Shown here: positions 16,739-27,100 of the stretch, piece after piece
Layout of the letters: the number at the start of each line of letters is the position of its first letter
Numbering within the stretch: the first letter of the stretch is position 1
Assembly (NCBI RefSeq): GCF_000829905.1
Contig: NZ_CDPP01000002.1
Span: 124,001 to 188,000, forward strand
Length of the DNA: 64,000 nucleotides
Direction of reading: 5' to 3'
Source: Beduini massiliensis
Lineage (GTDB): Bacteria; Bacillota_I; Bacilli_A; Erysipelotrichales; Coprobacillaceae
Position numbers and translations under genes: made by a program
The notes under the pieces: generated by a model
What the model was told of the DNA's origin: nothing
Databases searched by the model: none
What the model saw: only the letters and a program-made list of their open reading frames with translations

Positions 16739-18604
16739 ATGCTTTTACAATGCAGTAATATTTCAAAGTCTTTTGGAACTACAGCCATATTAAAAGATAT
16801 TACTTTTAAAATAGAAAATAACGAAAAAATCGCAATCGTAGGTGTCAATGGTGCAGGAAAGTCCACTTTAATGCGCATTATTTCCAATCAGGAAAGCTTT
16901 GACAGCGGAGAAATTTATAAAGCAAAAGGAACGACAATCGGCTATTTAACCCAAGAAAGCAATCTTCATTTAACGGAAACGATTTATTCGGAAATGATCA
17001 AAGTATTTGAACCCATTATTTTAATGGAAAATCGAATGCGCGAATTAGAAAGCCAAATGAGCCAGACACAACAGTTAGATACGATTATGAAAGAGTATGA
17101 TGAATTAACTCATCGTTTCAGTGAATTAGACGGATACAGCTATCAAAGCCGAATCAAAGGGGTATTAAAAGGATTGGGTTTTACTGAAAATGATTTTAAT
17201 TTAAACATTCAGTCTTTATCCGGCGGGCAGAAAACACGAGTATCTCTTGCCAAATTATTATTGCTTCAGCCCACGCTTTTATTGTTGGATGAACCGACGA
17301 ACCATTTAGATACAAAAGCGATCATGTGGTTGGAAACTTATTTAAAAAACTATAACCACGCTGTGGTGATTATCAGTCATGATCGCTATTTTATCGATCA
17401 GGTCTGTACCTCTATCTTAGAGGTTGAACATGGGAAATCAAAACTCTTTCGTGGCAATTATAGTTTTTACGTGCGTACCCGTACAAAAGACAAAGAAGTA
17501 GAAATGAAACATTACGAAAATCAACAGCGAATAATAAAAAAACAAGAAGAAAGCATCCAATTACTACGTTCATACAATCGTGAAAAATCGATTAAACGGG
17601 CAATGAGTAAAGAAAAGCAGTTAGAAAAAATGGAGAAGATGGATAAACCGGAAAGTGACCCGGAAACTATTCGACTTCGCTTCCACCCCCAGATTCAAAG
17701 CGGCTATAATGTATTACAGCTTGAAAATCTAAGTTATCGCTATGATCAGGAATGGCTGTTTCAAAATCTCAGCTTAGATGTGAAAAGAGGCGAACGAATC
17801 GCCTTAATCGGTCCAAACGGAATAGGAAAAACCACTCTTTTTAAACTGATCTTACAGCAACTCTCACCAAGTGATGGAAAAATTACCTTTGGCACCCATG
17901 TTGAAACGGCCTACTATGATCAGGAGCATACGTCACTGCATCCACTTAAATCGATTTTTAACGAAATTCAAGATGAATACCCAAAAATGAATAATACCCA
18001 AGTACGTAATATCCTAGCTTCATTTCAATTTAAGAATGATGACGTATTTAAGGAAATACAAATGTTAAGCGGAGGTGAAAAAGGTCGTGTCGTTTTAGCA
18101 AAGCTGATTTTAACGAATGCGAATCTGCTGATTTTGGACGAACCGACAAACCATTTAGATATTGCTTCAAAAGAGATACTTGAAGAAGCCCTTTTGGAAT
18201 TTGAAGGAACGGTATTATTTATCAGCCATGATCGTTATTTCATTAATAAGATTGCTACTCGTATCGTGGAAATGACACCGAAAGAATTGATTAATTTCCC
18301 AGGCAATTATGATCACTATATCGAACAGATCAGCAATCAAAAAGTGGAAGTCAAAAAAGAAACCAATTATTTTGAACATAAAGCTAAACAGACGATTGAT
18401 CGTAAAAAACAAAATGAAATCCGAAAAATTGAGCAGACTATCTCAAAGTTGGAGAAAAAGATCCAAGATCTTAACGATTTGCTTCATTTAGATGAATATG
18501 TTAATGATTATGTGAAGTACAATGAATTAACTGCTCAAATTGAAGAATATGAAACCCAGTTACTAGAAATGATGGATCAATGGGAGGCGGCTTCTTCTAA
18601 CTAA
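16739..18604 (+). CDS. ABC-F family ATPase (ribosome-associated)
   Basis: 621 aa, two ATP-binding cassettes and no membrane domain. Cassette 1: GVNGAGKST, LSGGQKTRVSLAKLL, LLLLDEPTNHLD. Cassette 2: GPNGIGKTT, MLSGGEKGRVVLAKL, LLILDEPTNHLD. Between them is a charged linker (about 235-320), and the last 80 residues form a coiled coil (QTIDRKKQNEIRKIEQTISK onward), as in Uup/YdiF-type factors. Family members act at the ribosomal E site in translation or in antibiotic protection. ATG at 16739 has GAGGTGAG upstream. Shared control with the divergent padR operon hints at drug- or stress-inducible expression. Confidence 0.88.
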   Translation: MLLQCSNISKSFGTTAILKDITFKIENNEKIAIVGVNGAGKSTLMRIISNQESFDSGEIYKAKGTTIGYLTQESNLHLTETIYSEMIKVFEPIILMENRMRELESQMSQTQQLDTIMKEYDELTHRFSELDGYSYQSRIKGVLKGLGFTENDFNLNIQSLSGGQKTRVSLAKLLLLQPTLLLLDEPTNHLDTKAIMWLETYLKNYNHAVVIISHDRYFIDQVCTSILEVEHGKSKLFRGNYSFYVRTRTKDKEVEMKHYENQQRIIKKQEESIQLLRSYNREKSIKRAMSKEKQLEKMEKMDKPESDPETIRLRFHPQIQSGYNVLQLENLSYRYDQEWLFQNLSLDVKRGERIALIGPNGIGKTTLFKLILQQLSPSDGKITFGTHVETAYYDQEHTSLHPLKSIFNEIQDEYPKMNNTQVRNILASFQFKNDDVFKEIQMLSGGEKGRVVLAKLILTNANLLILDEPTNHLDIASKEILEEALLEFEGTVLFISHDRYFINKIATRIVEMTPKELINFPGNYDHYIEQISNQKVEVKKETNYFEHKAKQTIDRKKQNEIRKIEQTISKLEKKIQDLNDLLHLDEYVNDYVKYNELTAQIEEYETQLLEMMDQWEAASSN

Positions 18605-18608
18605 AAAA

Positions 18609-18635
18609 TTCCATGACCAATTAAAGATCATGGAA
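18609..18635. other. hairpin after the ABC-F gene
   Basis: TTCCATGA (18609-18616) pairs with TCATGGAA (18628-18635). The T-run lies on the minus-strand side, so it is a poor plus-strand terminator. The rest of the gap 18636-18872 shows only AT-rich sequence with no convincing gene. Confidence 0.4.
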
Positions 18636-18872
18636 ACGTATTCTATTATTTTTATAATATAATCATTCATATTGTACACTTTATGAATGCATGTTATTTC
18701 GGTCATGAAAAGATGTTTTTAAAACAAACAAAAGATATAAAGTTGCTTAAATTAGCATTTGACTTTACATAGAATATGTGATTGAATAAACTTGTAATAA
18801 GAATCTATAAATCATTCAAGAAGTGTACAACTTGATTGTATACGATGTCGGTCAGATAGAAAGGAGTATGAC

Positions 18873-19103
18873 ATGAACGAAAATCTTCATTTAATTAATT
18901 GTGTTGCTAACGATTTAAACTGTGAATATCTCTCAGACTTACATGCTCCTAAATTATTGAATTCAATTAAAAAGATTATTGGCAATTATGCTGCTGAGGA
19001 CTTTACTTTAAAGGACTGGCAAGATACCGTCAATTACATTCTGGATAGTAACCAGATATTTGAATCTTGCCAAGAGGCAAAAGAGTTCCTGCTTCACTAT
19101 TAA
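18873..19103 (+). CDS. small protein of unknown function
   Basis: 76 aa, acidic, no membrane segment or signal peptide. It contains two cysteines near the N-terminus (INCVANDLNCEYLS) and a helical C-terminal half (DWQDTVNYILDSNQIFESCQEAKEFLL). It is supported as a gene by AGAAAGGAGTATGAC just upstream and a strong terminator immediately after it. Its own promoter should lie in the 268-nt gap upstream. No family is recognised. Confidence 0.65.
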   Translation: MNENLHLINCVANDLNCEYLSDLHAPKLLNSIKKIIGNYAAEDFTLKDWQDTVNYILDSNQIFESCQEAKEFLLHY

Positions 19104-19110
19104 AAAAATC

Positions 19111-19140
19111 AATCGGTATGGCTGTAAAGCCCTACCGATT
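19111..19140. terminator. bidirectional terminator
   Basis: AATCGGTA (19111-19118) pairs with TACCGATT (19133-19140), with an inner GGCT/AGCC extension. A-run before and T-run after; it separates convergent genes. Confidence 0.75.
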
Positions 19141-19767
19141 TTATTTTTTACTTTCGATAAAACGATTAGCCAGCTTATAAACCTGCTGTACTTCCTTAGT
19201 CGAAAGATCCCAAGCTGATAACTCATCAGAAACACGTTCACCATGTTTTTTACTGATATCTCTTAAAGCATTGCCAATTGATTTTCGTACATAGAGACTA
19301 TTATCTTGACGATGTGCCGACAACAGCTTAATTGCCACATCCGGATGATCCTTAAAATAAGGTCGGCTTGTCCAAACCCTTAATCCTTCAGAAGCGGCTC
19401 TGCGTACATTAGCACAATCATTATTCAGCCACTCCTCAATTAATGGAAGTGCCGTTTCATAACCTATTATTTTGCAATGACTATCAAATGCCATTGCCAA
19501 AATTTCCTGCACTTTCCAATTTTCGTGCTGACTAACACGCTCTTTTAGAAAGGTTAATGCCCATGGGAATTCATGCGCACTATACCCTAGCAGAAAAATT
19601 CCGACTTCCTGAATCGGATAATGTTCAGAAGCATAAAGTCGAAGTCCCATTTCACTACATTCTTTCATTGAATGAGATTGATAATATTTTTTTGCTTCTT
19701 CTTTTACCAATTTTAAGTTTTCCTTCACCAATAATATTTCAGATAAGTACGCTATGTATGCTTCCAT
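19141..19767 (-). CDS. DNA alkylation repair protein (AlkD-like HEAT repeats)
   Basis: 208 aa with paired-helix ALK/HEAT repeats: EMGLRLYASEHYPIQEVGIFLLG, NWKVQEILAMAFD, NVRRAASEGLRVWTSRPYF, SLYVRKSIGNALRDISKKH. The family includes AlkC/AlkD DNA glycosylases that excise N3- and N7-alkylpurines. The conserved segment VRRAASEG.R.W and VRKS..NALRDISK are hallmarks. The start at MEAYIAYL follows GGGAAGGGAAA. Some homologues have lost glycosylase activity, so activity is not assured. Confidence 0.82.
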   Translation of the reverse strand: MEAYIAYLSEILLVKENLKLVKEEAKKYYQSHSMKECSEMGLRLYASEHYPIQEVGIFLLGYSAHEFPWALTFLKERVSQHENWKVQEILAMAFDSHCKIIGYETALPLIEEWLNNDCANVRRAASEGLRVWTSRPYFKDHPDVAIKLLSAHRQDNSLYVRKSIGNALRDISKKHGERVSDELSAWDLSTKEVQQVYKLANRFIESKK

Positions 19768-19836
19768 AATCTCATTTTCCCTTCCCTTAGATACTAAACC
19801 AATTATAACACAATCTCCAGCCAAATTTGAGTTAGC

Positions 19837-19862
19837 AAAAAAGACATTGAGCCCAATGTCTT
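19837..19862 (-). terminator. terminator of topB
   Basis: AAGACATTG/CAATGTCTT hairpin (19841-19862) followed by TTTTTT on the minus strand. Confidence 0.7.
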
Positions 19863-19866
19863 AATT

Positions 19867-22056
19867 TTATTTTTTCAGTTCTTTCTTTAAGTCTAACAAA
19901 GCAGCAAACGGTGAATCCTCAATCGTTGTTTTTGTTTCTGCTTTTTGTTTTTGCAGATATTTTTTCACATCGCTCTTGCCTGCTGCACCTTTTTTATCCT
20001 CTCGCTCTTTCTTAAAAGCATTCATATGCTGACGATACCCACAGTTCTTACAAACGAACATTTGGCTTTCCTTTTTACCGACTAACTCCATCTTCTTATG
20101 ACAGTTAGGACATCGAGCATTGGTTACAATAGACAGCGTTTGTTTGTATTTGCACTCACGATTTGAACATACCAACATCTTTCCTTTTTTACCATTTACC
20201 TCTAACAATGGTTCTCCACATTCAGGACATTTTTTACTTGTGATATTATCATGTTTGAACTTTCCTTCACTGCTTTCAATTTCTTCTACAACACTATGGG
20301 TATATTTCTCAATGTCTTTAATAAATTGATTTGATTTTCTTTCGTTCTTCGCTATTTTCGCTAATTCCAATTCCCATTTCGCGGTTAGTTCCGGTGATCT
20401 TAAATCATTGGGAACCAACTGCAAGAGTTGTCTTCCTTTTGCGGTAACATGAATTTCTTGTCCTCTTTTTTCAATAAGAAAGGTATTAAATAACTTTTCA
20501 ATGATATCCGCACGTGTCGCTACAGTTCCAAGTCCACCGGTCGCACTCAATGTCGTATTCAGCTGTTTTGAACTGCTTTTCATATAACGTACCGGGTTTT
20601 CCATGGCAGATAACAGCGTTGCTTCAGTAAAATAAGCAGGCGGCTGTGTTTTACCTGTCGTTTTTTCCCATTGGTCCACCTGCATGGATTGTCCTTTTTT
20701 CAGAGGCGGCAACGATTGTTCATCCTCTTCTTCCTCTTCATCATGGTAACGTCCGTAAACCTCTTTCCATCCTACTGCTTTTTCTACTTTTCCTCTTGCC
20801 ATGAACGTTTCGTTTCCACTTTTCGCAACAAGCGTTGTTTGTTCATATTCATATGGGGGCAGTAAAACAGCAAGAAAACGTTTTAATACCAAGTCATAAA
20901 TTTTTCTTTCGCGGTCATCAAAACTTCCAATATAAGCACTTTGTTCAGTCGGTATGATGGCATGATGATCACTTACCTTACTGTTATTTACAAAATGGGA
21001 TTGCTTCTTTATCGGCTGTTTTAAAATCTTTTGAATTGCGCTGTCATAGTCACCGCCACGGCTGGCTTCTAAACGCTCTTTTATCGTCGGTACGATATCA
21101 TCGGTCAAATAACGTGAATCCGTTCTTGGATAAGTTAAAACCTTATGATATTCATATAAACTTTGCATAACTGCTAATGTTTCCTTAGCAGAAAAACCAT
21201 ATAACTTATTCGCATCTCTTTGTAATTCTGTAAGGTCATAAAGCAAAGGCGCATATTTCTTTTTAGAGGTTTTACTGATCTCCGTGATTTCTAAAGATTG
21301 ATTTTCTAATTTAGAAAGTGTTTGATTCACCTTTTCTTCATCAAATACATGTGTTTCATTCTTTGTTGTACGCCAGCTCCAGCGAATTCCCATAGCTTTT
21401 GCAACAATGCCATAATAAGGTTTAGGTACAAACTGGCGAATCTGATCTTCTTGAGCTGCAATCATCGCTAATGTCGGGGTTTGTACACGACCACACGCTA
21501 ACTGCGCATTATATTTACAAGTTAAAGCGCGTGTTGCATTGATCCCAACCAGCCAATCCGCAACGCTGCGGCTATAGGCACTGTGAAATAGTGATTCATA
21601 GGCACGGGCATCTTTTAAATGCTTAAATCCTTCGGAAATTGCTTTATCGGTAACAGAAGATATCCACAAACGCTTTAATGGTTTTTTAATCCCTGCTTTT
21701 TGAATAATCCAACGTGCTACCAATTCCCCTTCACGCCCAGCATCTGTCGCAATCACAATATCCTGAACATCATTTCTGTTCATTTGACTTTGTACTGCTT
21801 TAAATTGTTTGGCCGTTTGACCAATCACCACTAAGGACATGCGGTCAGGTATGATAGGCAAATCTTTTAAATCCCAATCTTTATAGCGCTTATCATATTT
21901 TTCCGGATCGGCTAATGTAACTAAATGCCCTAAAGCCCAAGTTACAATATAGCGATTTCCTTCTAATGCTCCATTCAACTTTTTATTACATCCCAATACT
22001 CTGGCAATATCTCTGCCAACAGAGGGTTTCTCTGCTAAAACTAATGTTTTGGCCAT
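19867..22056 (-). CDS. topB: DNA topoisomerase III (type IA)
   Basis: 729 aa. Toprim domain at the N-terminus (VLAEKPSVGRDIARVLG; IATDAGREGE). The catalytic region contains LTYPRTDSRYL with the nucleophilic Tyr. The C-terminus carries zinc ribbons: CPECGEPLL..CSNRECKYKQ and CPNCHKKM..CKNCGYRQ. It relaxes and decatenates DNA by single-strand passage. The length and C-terminal ribbons match the Bacillus-type TopB used in chromosome maintenance and also found on conjugative elements; no conjugation genes are nearby, so a chromosomal copy is likely. Start supported by GAGGTGGAAAG. Confidence 0.93.
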   Translation of the reverse strand: MAKTLVLAEKPSVGRDIARVLGCNKKLNGALEGNRYIVTWALGHLVTLADPEKYDKRYKDWDLKDLPIIPDRMSLVVIGQTAKQFKAVQSQMNRNDVQDIVIATDAGREGELVARWIIQKAGIKKPLKRLWISSVTDKAISEGFKHLKDARAYESLFHSAYSRSVADWLVGINATRALTCKYNAQLACGRVQTPTLAMIAAQEDQIRQFVPKPYYGIVAKAMGIRWSWRTTKNETHVFDEEKVNQTLSKLENQSLEITEISKTSKKKYAPLLYDLTELQRDANKLYGFSAKETLAVMQSLYEYHKVLTYPRTDSRYLTDDIVPTIKERLEASRGGDYDSAIQKILKQPIKKQSHFVNNSKVSDHHAIIPTEQSAYIGSFDDRERKIYDLVLKRFLAVLLPPYEYEQTTLVAKSGNETFMARGKVEKAVGWKEVYGRYHDEEEEEDEQSLPPLKKGQSMQVDQWEKTTGKTQPPAYFTEATLLSAMENPVRYMKSSSKQLNTTLSATGGLGTVATRADIIEKLFNTFLIEKRGQEIHVTAKGRQLLQLVPNDLRSPELTAKWELELAKIAKNERKSNQFIKDIEKYTHSVVEEIESSEGKFKHDNITSKKCPECGEPLLEVNGKKGKMLVCSNRECKYKQTLSIVTNARCPNCHKKMELVGKKESQMFVCKNCGYRQHMNAFKKEREDKKGAAGKSDVKKYLQKQKAETKTTIEDSPFAALLDLKKELKK

Positions 22057-22121
22057 CTTTCCACCTCATTTCCTCATTATTTTATCATTGTTTTCATCAT
22101 GACGCCAGCTATAAACAAAAT

Positions 22122-22142
22122 AAAGCAGTGAAACACCGCTTT
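22122..22142 (-). terminator. probable terminator of the RpiR-TfoX-C transcript
   Basis: AAAGCGGTG pairs with CACTGCTTT (one mismatch), then TATTTTG on the minus strand. Confidence 0.45.
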
Positions 22143-22395
22143 ACTCATTTAATTGATAAAATTCCTTTAATTCTGCTTTCTTTTCGTTACTCAAATCTTT
22201 CTTTTTAATTCCTTCAACAGCTGCCTCGATACCATAAAGAAGATGAATACAGGCTCCCGGATCTATAGATGTTTTAATCCGTAACCAAGCTTCCTTACTG
22301 CCAATCATGCTTAATTCTTCCGCATCATGAATGCCTACTTCTTCCAACTGACGAGCCGTTTCTTTCCCAATATTCGGTAATGCTGACAATTTCAT
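22141..22395 (-). CDS. TfoX C-terminal domain protein
   Basis: 84 aa, matching only the C-terminal (Sxy/TfoX-C) half of TfoX: LSALPNIGKETARQLEEVGIHDAEELSMIGSKEAWLRI is a helix-hairpin-helix-like fold, followed by LLYGIEAAVEGI. Stand-alone copies are common in Firmicutes, with no proven role; in Gammaproteobacteria full-length TfoX controls competence. GAGGGGAATT precedes the start. It is 12 nt downstream of the RpiR regulator, so likely co-transcribed. Confidence 0.82.
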   Translation of the reverse strand: MKLSALPNIGKETARQLEEVGIHDAEELSMIGSKEAWLRIKTSIDPGACIHLLYGIEAAVEGIKKKDLSNEKKAELKEFYQLNE

Positions 22396-22407
22396 AATTC
22401 CCCTCCT

Positions 22408-23160
22408 CTAGTGCATTTTTGTTCTCATCAAATACGATAATAAGATTTCGTTAAATACATAAAACAATACTTGTTCATCTAACAGTCCGACTTTTGACGC
22501 AGCCGGATTTGGCAGGCATACCATTACATCATGACGGAGTAATGAAAAGTTTTCGGGGTTCATAGTGATAACGAATGCCGGTACTGCTCTGTTTTTTAGT
22601 AATGCCCCATAAACTTTGGCATGATCCTTTACAGAATAGATAATCACCAAATCTTCTTTATTTAGGTTCTTAAATTGTGCCGCAAAATAATCACGATTCG
22701 TATAGACCGCAAAATCCAAATCCAGTAATGTCGCTCGTATCGCTAAATGCTGGGGAGGCAAAGCAGATTCGTTATAACCGAAGACCTTTATTTTATTGGA
22801 ATGCCAAATTCTTTTGGCAATGGTCTCAATCATATCAGAATCCAATTCTTCAATTAAGGCAGAAAGACATTCTATATAACCATGTCCGATAATCTCTGCC
22901 GGCGTATGAGCTTCCTGTGTCTTTACTCCGCCGGTAAAAATAATCCTTGATAATTCATATCGCAATTCACTATATCCACAATAACCTAATTTCTTTGAAA
23001 AACGTATAAGCGCTGATTTTGAAATCCCCATTTTATTTGTGAAATCATTCATATCCTGACGACAGAATTTCTTTGGATACTCTAAAATATAATCAGCAAT
23101 TTCCTTATCTTTTTTCGTTAATTCATTATAATGAATATGAATATTTTCTAGTACGTTCAT
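22408..23160 (-). CDS. MurR/RpiR family regulator (HTH + SIS)
   Basis: 250 aa. N-terminal HTH_6 (KKDKEIADYILEYPKKFCRQ, MGISKSALIRFSKKLGYCGYSEL) and a C-terminal SIS sugar-phosphate isomerase fold (KIKVFGYNESAL, DLVIIYSVKDH). Such regulators sense phosphosugars. It diverges from the GH1 phospho-beta-glucosidase gene at 23284 and is the obvious candidate to regulate it. Start supported by AGAGGTGTTAGC. Confidence 0.87.
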   Translation of the reverse strand: MNVLENIHIHYNELTKKDKEIADYILEYPKKFCRQDMNDFTNKMGISKSALIRFSKKLGYCGYSELRYELSRIIFTGGVKTQEAHTPAEIIGHGYIECLSALIEELDSDMIETIAKRIWHSNKIKVFGYNESALPPQHLAIRATLLDLDFAVYTNRDYFAAQFKNLNKEDLVIIYSVKDHAKVYGALLKNRAVPAFVITMNPENFSLLRHDVMVCLPNPAASKVGLLDEQVLFYVFNEILLSYLMRTKMH

Positions 23161-23205
23161 GCTAACACCTCTATTTATATTTATTTTACCATAAACAGTA
23201 CATAA

Positions 23206-24753
<1,548 letters not shown>

Positions 24754-24841
24754 AAAAAGGAATTAAAATGCATAAATAATAATTGATACAGTTTTTCTCT
24801 ATACAAAAACGTACTCAAATGTGTATCAGATTGTGAACGAG

Positions 24842-24873
24842 GGGATACTCGAAAAGGAGTATTCCTTTTTTCT
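24842..24873 (+). terminator. terminator downstream of the first GH1 gene
   Basis: GGATACTC pairs with GAGTATTCC across GAAAAG, then eight T residues. It lies 90 nt after the stop, in the gene-free stretch 24754-25120, in which no further gene was found. Confidence 0.7.
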
Positions 24874-25061
24874 CTCAAAAAATGGAGGATAAAATATTGC
24901 AATAAAAAAGTTAAGAACTAAGAAATAGTAAAAAATATACTTAAATACATCCTCTTATCGATTAAAATTTTTCAAGACATGAAAAGCTCTTTTAAGAGTG
25001 TCAGAAACATCAAAAAGTTATTTGCAGTCTAAACTGGAACTCTTTTTTTGATAAGCAAAAG

Positions 25062-25121
25062 AAAAAGGACTATAACGATCTAAATAGTTGAAACACTACT
25101 TATTCGTTACAGTCCCTTTTT
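25062..25121. terminator. bidirectional terminator at the distal end of the tail-gene cluster
   Basis: AAAAAGGACTATAACGA pairs with TCGTTACAGTCCCTTTTT with few mismatches, and an inner AGT/ACT continuation. It closes the lysin end of the tail operon on the minus strand. Confidence 0.7.
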
Positions 25122-26125
25122 CATTGAATCTTCAATTTTTGCCCAGGATATATTAAATCAGGATTTTCTAACTGATTAAGCTTAGCTAAGTCCTGATAAG
25201 TGGTATTAAACCGCATTGCTATTTCACTTAATACATCTCCGCTTTGCACAATGTAGAACTCCTCTTTAATTTCGTGAATATCGCCATCATTGATAAAGCA
25301 CATGCCATTATTAATTAAATAAGGGTTATTTGTTCCTTCATAAATAGCGGTAATGATTCCCTCTTTTATATCCGGCACTAGTGCTTCACCCATTGGCGGC
25401 CAGCCGATTTTTGAAGTCGAAGAGGCATAGCAGCTTCCAAAGGTGACATAATCTCCGATTTTATATTTTGAGTAAAACGGAGTTGGATCAACAGACGGTT
25501 GTCCCACTTTAACATATTGATCCCAAGCTAGCCCATCCCCATAAAAAATATTACAATCCAAATTACCTTCATAACCGTCTAAACGACCGCAAGAAGTAAA
25601 TTGCCACATCGCATAAAACGGCCAATGACAAATCGCAGGTTCGGCTCCTCTATTGGCTGAGTCATAATTATAAACCGGATCATATCCTTTATATTTTGCG
25701 ACCCATAAGCCGTAGCCTGCTTTTGCCACATCCGTCCAATCATAAGCATTTACTACACTTTCAGACATATAAATCATTGGTTTTACATTCATTTTACTTT
25801 CAACGATTTGCAGCCATTTTAATGCCCATCCTACATCTTCAACGGCATCTTCCCAATCTAAAATAGGAATACCTTTTCCAAAATAGCCTTTTGTATGGTT
25901 GATAAAATAGTCAGCTTCTATTTCCGCTGAATACATACTGTTTCTGGCAAAATGATAAAAGCCGACCTTTTTATTTAGATCATTCGCTTTTTGAAAATGC
26001 AGATCACAGCAGGGGTTAATATAACCGACCCCTTCCGTAGCCTTAACAATTACAAAATCACAATTAATCCGGCTAAGATCCAACTTATCTTGCCAGCTTG
26101 AAATATCAATCCCCAATAAACTCAT
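25121..26125 (-). CDS. endolysin: GH25 muramidase with SH3-like and LysM domains
   Basis: 334 aa. Residues 1-205 are GH25: GIDISSWQ, FVIVKATEG, VGFYHFAR, PILDWEDAV (catalytic acids), LWVAKY, and MWQFTSCGRLDGYEGNLDCN. About 215-285 is SH3-like (YKIGDYVTFGSCY...). The last 45 residues are a LysM (YIVQSGDVLSEIAMRFNTTYQDLAKLNQ). It cleaves the beta-1,4 bond of peptidoglycan to free particles. No signal peptide, so export depends on the holin 14 nt upstream. ATG at 26125 has AAGGAGGAGTGTTT before it; an in-frame ATG 6 nt earlier is less favoured. Confidence 0.9.
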   Translation of the reverse strand: MSLLGIDISSWQDKLDLSRINCDFVIVKATEGVGYINPCCDLHFQKANDLNKKVGFYHFARNSMYSAEIEADYFINHTKGYFGKGIPILDWEDAVEDVGWALKWLQIVESKMNVKPMIYMSESVVNAYDWTDVAKAGYGLWVAKYKGYDPVYNYDSANRGAEPAICHWPFYAMWQFTSCGRLDGYEGNLDCNIFYGDGLAWDQYVKVGQPSVDPTPFYSKYKIGDYVTFGSCYASSTSKIGWPPMGEALVPDIKEGIITAIYEGTNNPYLINNGMCFINDGDIHEIKEEFYIVQSGDVLSEIAMRFNTTYQDLAKLNQLENPDLIYPGQKLKIQ

Positions 26126-26139
26126 AAACACTCCTCCTT

Positions 26140-26490
26140 TTAATCATTTAAGATTTTTTGTAAAGTGACATACGCTTCTTTAATATACTTTATAATTGCC
26201 ATCCCCACTGTTAAAAGAATGGTCGCTACAGAAATCACTTCGCTAAGATCATTTTGACTGAATCCCGTGATATTAACGAGTAAATCTACGGATATCACTA
26301 ATAATAATGTACCAACTACTAAAACAACAAATTGTATTAATCCTTTTCTTAGCTTAATCCAGCTAAAATGCTGTTTAGCGTTCACAATATTTTGATATAA
26401 GCTTAATGTTGTGTTTGCCAGATAAGCCAAACCAAATACTCCATAAACGACTACTACTTGATGTAAATCCGCTATCATTATTTTTCCCAC
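26140..26490 (-). CDS. phage holin
   Basis: 116 aa with an N-terminal hydrophobic helix (VVVVYGVFGLAYLANT), a second and strong one (FVVLVVGTLLLVISVDLLV), and a C-terminal segment EVISVATILLTVGMAIIKYIKEA, like LL-H-family holins. It forms the membrane lesion that releases the lysin. The GTG start at 26490 is chosen because AGGAGGTTGTAT lies directly upstream; a longer frame would overlap the upstream gene without a ribosome binding site. Confidence 0.78.
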   Translation of the reverse strand: MGKIMIADLHQVVVVYGVFGLAYLANTTLSLYQNIVNAKQHFSWIKLRKGLIQFVVLVVGTLLLVISVDLLVNITGFSQNDLSEVISVATILLTVGMAIIKYIKEAYVTLQKILND

Positions 26491-26500
26491 ATACAACCTC

Positions 26501-26824
26501 CTATCGAATAGATAGATCTTTGATTTCTTCATCCATTTTTGTGATCATGCCATTACCGCCCAAATCATGATAAGCATTATACATCATGACCCAGTTTTCA
26601 TAGGCATAACTTGGAATCTCCAACATTTCCATATAATGGTCATGGTATTGAATGAGCTGTACTCTTAATAAACAGCACAATGCTTCTTTAATGGCGCTTT
26701 CTTTTGTCAGGTTTACTTGTTTTCTATTTTCTCGCAAGCGCTTGTTGTCTTTATAGAGCTGTTGGATTAGAAAACTTAGAAGCCCAACCGAAAAACTCAC
26801 TGCGCCTGTGATAAAGTAATTCAT
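26501..26824 (-). CDS. small phage protein with N-terminal membrane segment and YHxLGGNG motif
   Basis: 107 aa. Residues 3-24 form a membrane segment, followed by a basic stretch (KDNKRLRENRKQ), then a cytoplasmic helical domain ending in MYNAYHDLGGNGMITKMDEEI. This terminal motif recurs in small proteins encoded just before holins in many Gram-positive phages; I know of no established function. Position between fibre and holin genes fits a lysis-accessory role, such as a second holin. AGGAAGGGAAAACG precedes the start. Confidence 0.7.
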   Translation of the reverse strand: MNYFITGAVSFSVGLLSFLIQQLYKDNKRLRENRKQVNLTKESAIKEALCCLLRVQLIQYHDHYMEMLEIPSYAYENWVMMYNAYHDLGGNGMITKMDEEIKDLSIR

Positions 26825-26846
26825 CGTTTTCCCTTCCTAAAACAAA

Positions 26847-26870
26847 AGGAATCGTTTAATCCGATTCCTT
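26847..26870 (-). terminator. hairpin within the tail operon
   Basis: AAGGAATCG (26847-26855) pairs with CGATTCCTT (26862-26870). On the minus strand it is followed by TTGTTTT, so it could attenuate transcription before the lysis genes. Confidence 0.5.
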
Positions 26871-27083
26871 GTTTTGCTGTTCATATTCTTTTTGCATCGC
26901 TTCTTGATATTGCTGTTGTTCTTGTTTAATGGCTTCTTCGCTCATCAATGTTAATTCTCGATCTAAATCTTTAATAAGCATTTCTAATACCGTGACTGGT
27001 AATTCCTGTAATGCTGAATTTAATGCCGACATAATATTTTGTCTTGTTTCTTGAATAATAAAATTACTTCCTTTTTGTATCAT
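26856..27083 (-). CDS. small coiled-coil protein of the tail cluster
   Basis: 75 aa. Predicted helical, with a hydrophobic middle (ALQELPVTVLEMLIKDLDRELTLM) and a Gln/Glu-rich tail. It follows the second fibre gene by 17 nt and precedes the lysis genes, where siphophages often carry a short fibre chaperone or accessory protein. No family recognised. AAAAAGGAGC precedes the start at a slightly long spacing. Confidence 0.65.
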   Translation of the reverse strand: MIQKGSNFIIQETRQNIMSALNSALQELPVTVLEMLIKDLDRELTLMSEEAIKQEQQQYQEAMQKEYEQQNKESD

Positions 27084-27100
27084 AATTTTTTTGCTCCTTT

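Noticed and set aside
18609-18635. Terminator for the ABC-F gene
   Set aside because: The T-run is on the minus-strand side and no minus-strand gene ends there, so it is listed only as a hairpin.
24900-25060. Small gene in the gap after the first GH1 enzyme
   Set aside because: A GGAGGATAAAATAT is present, but the following TTG frame ends after two codons.
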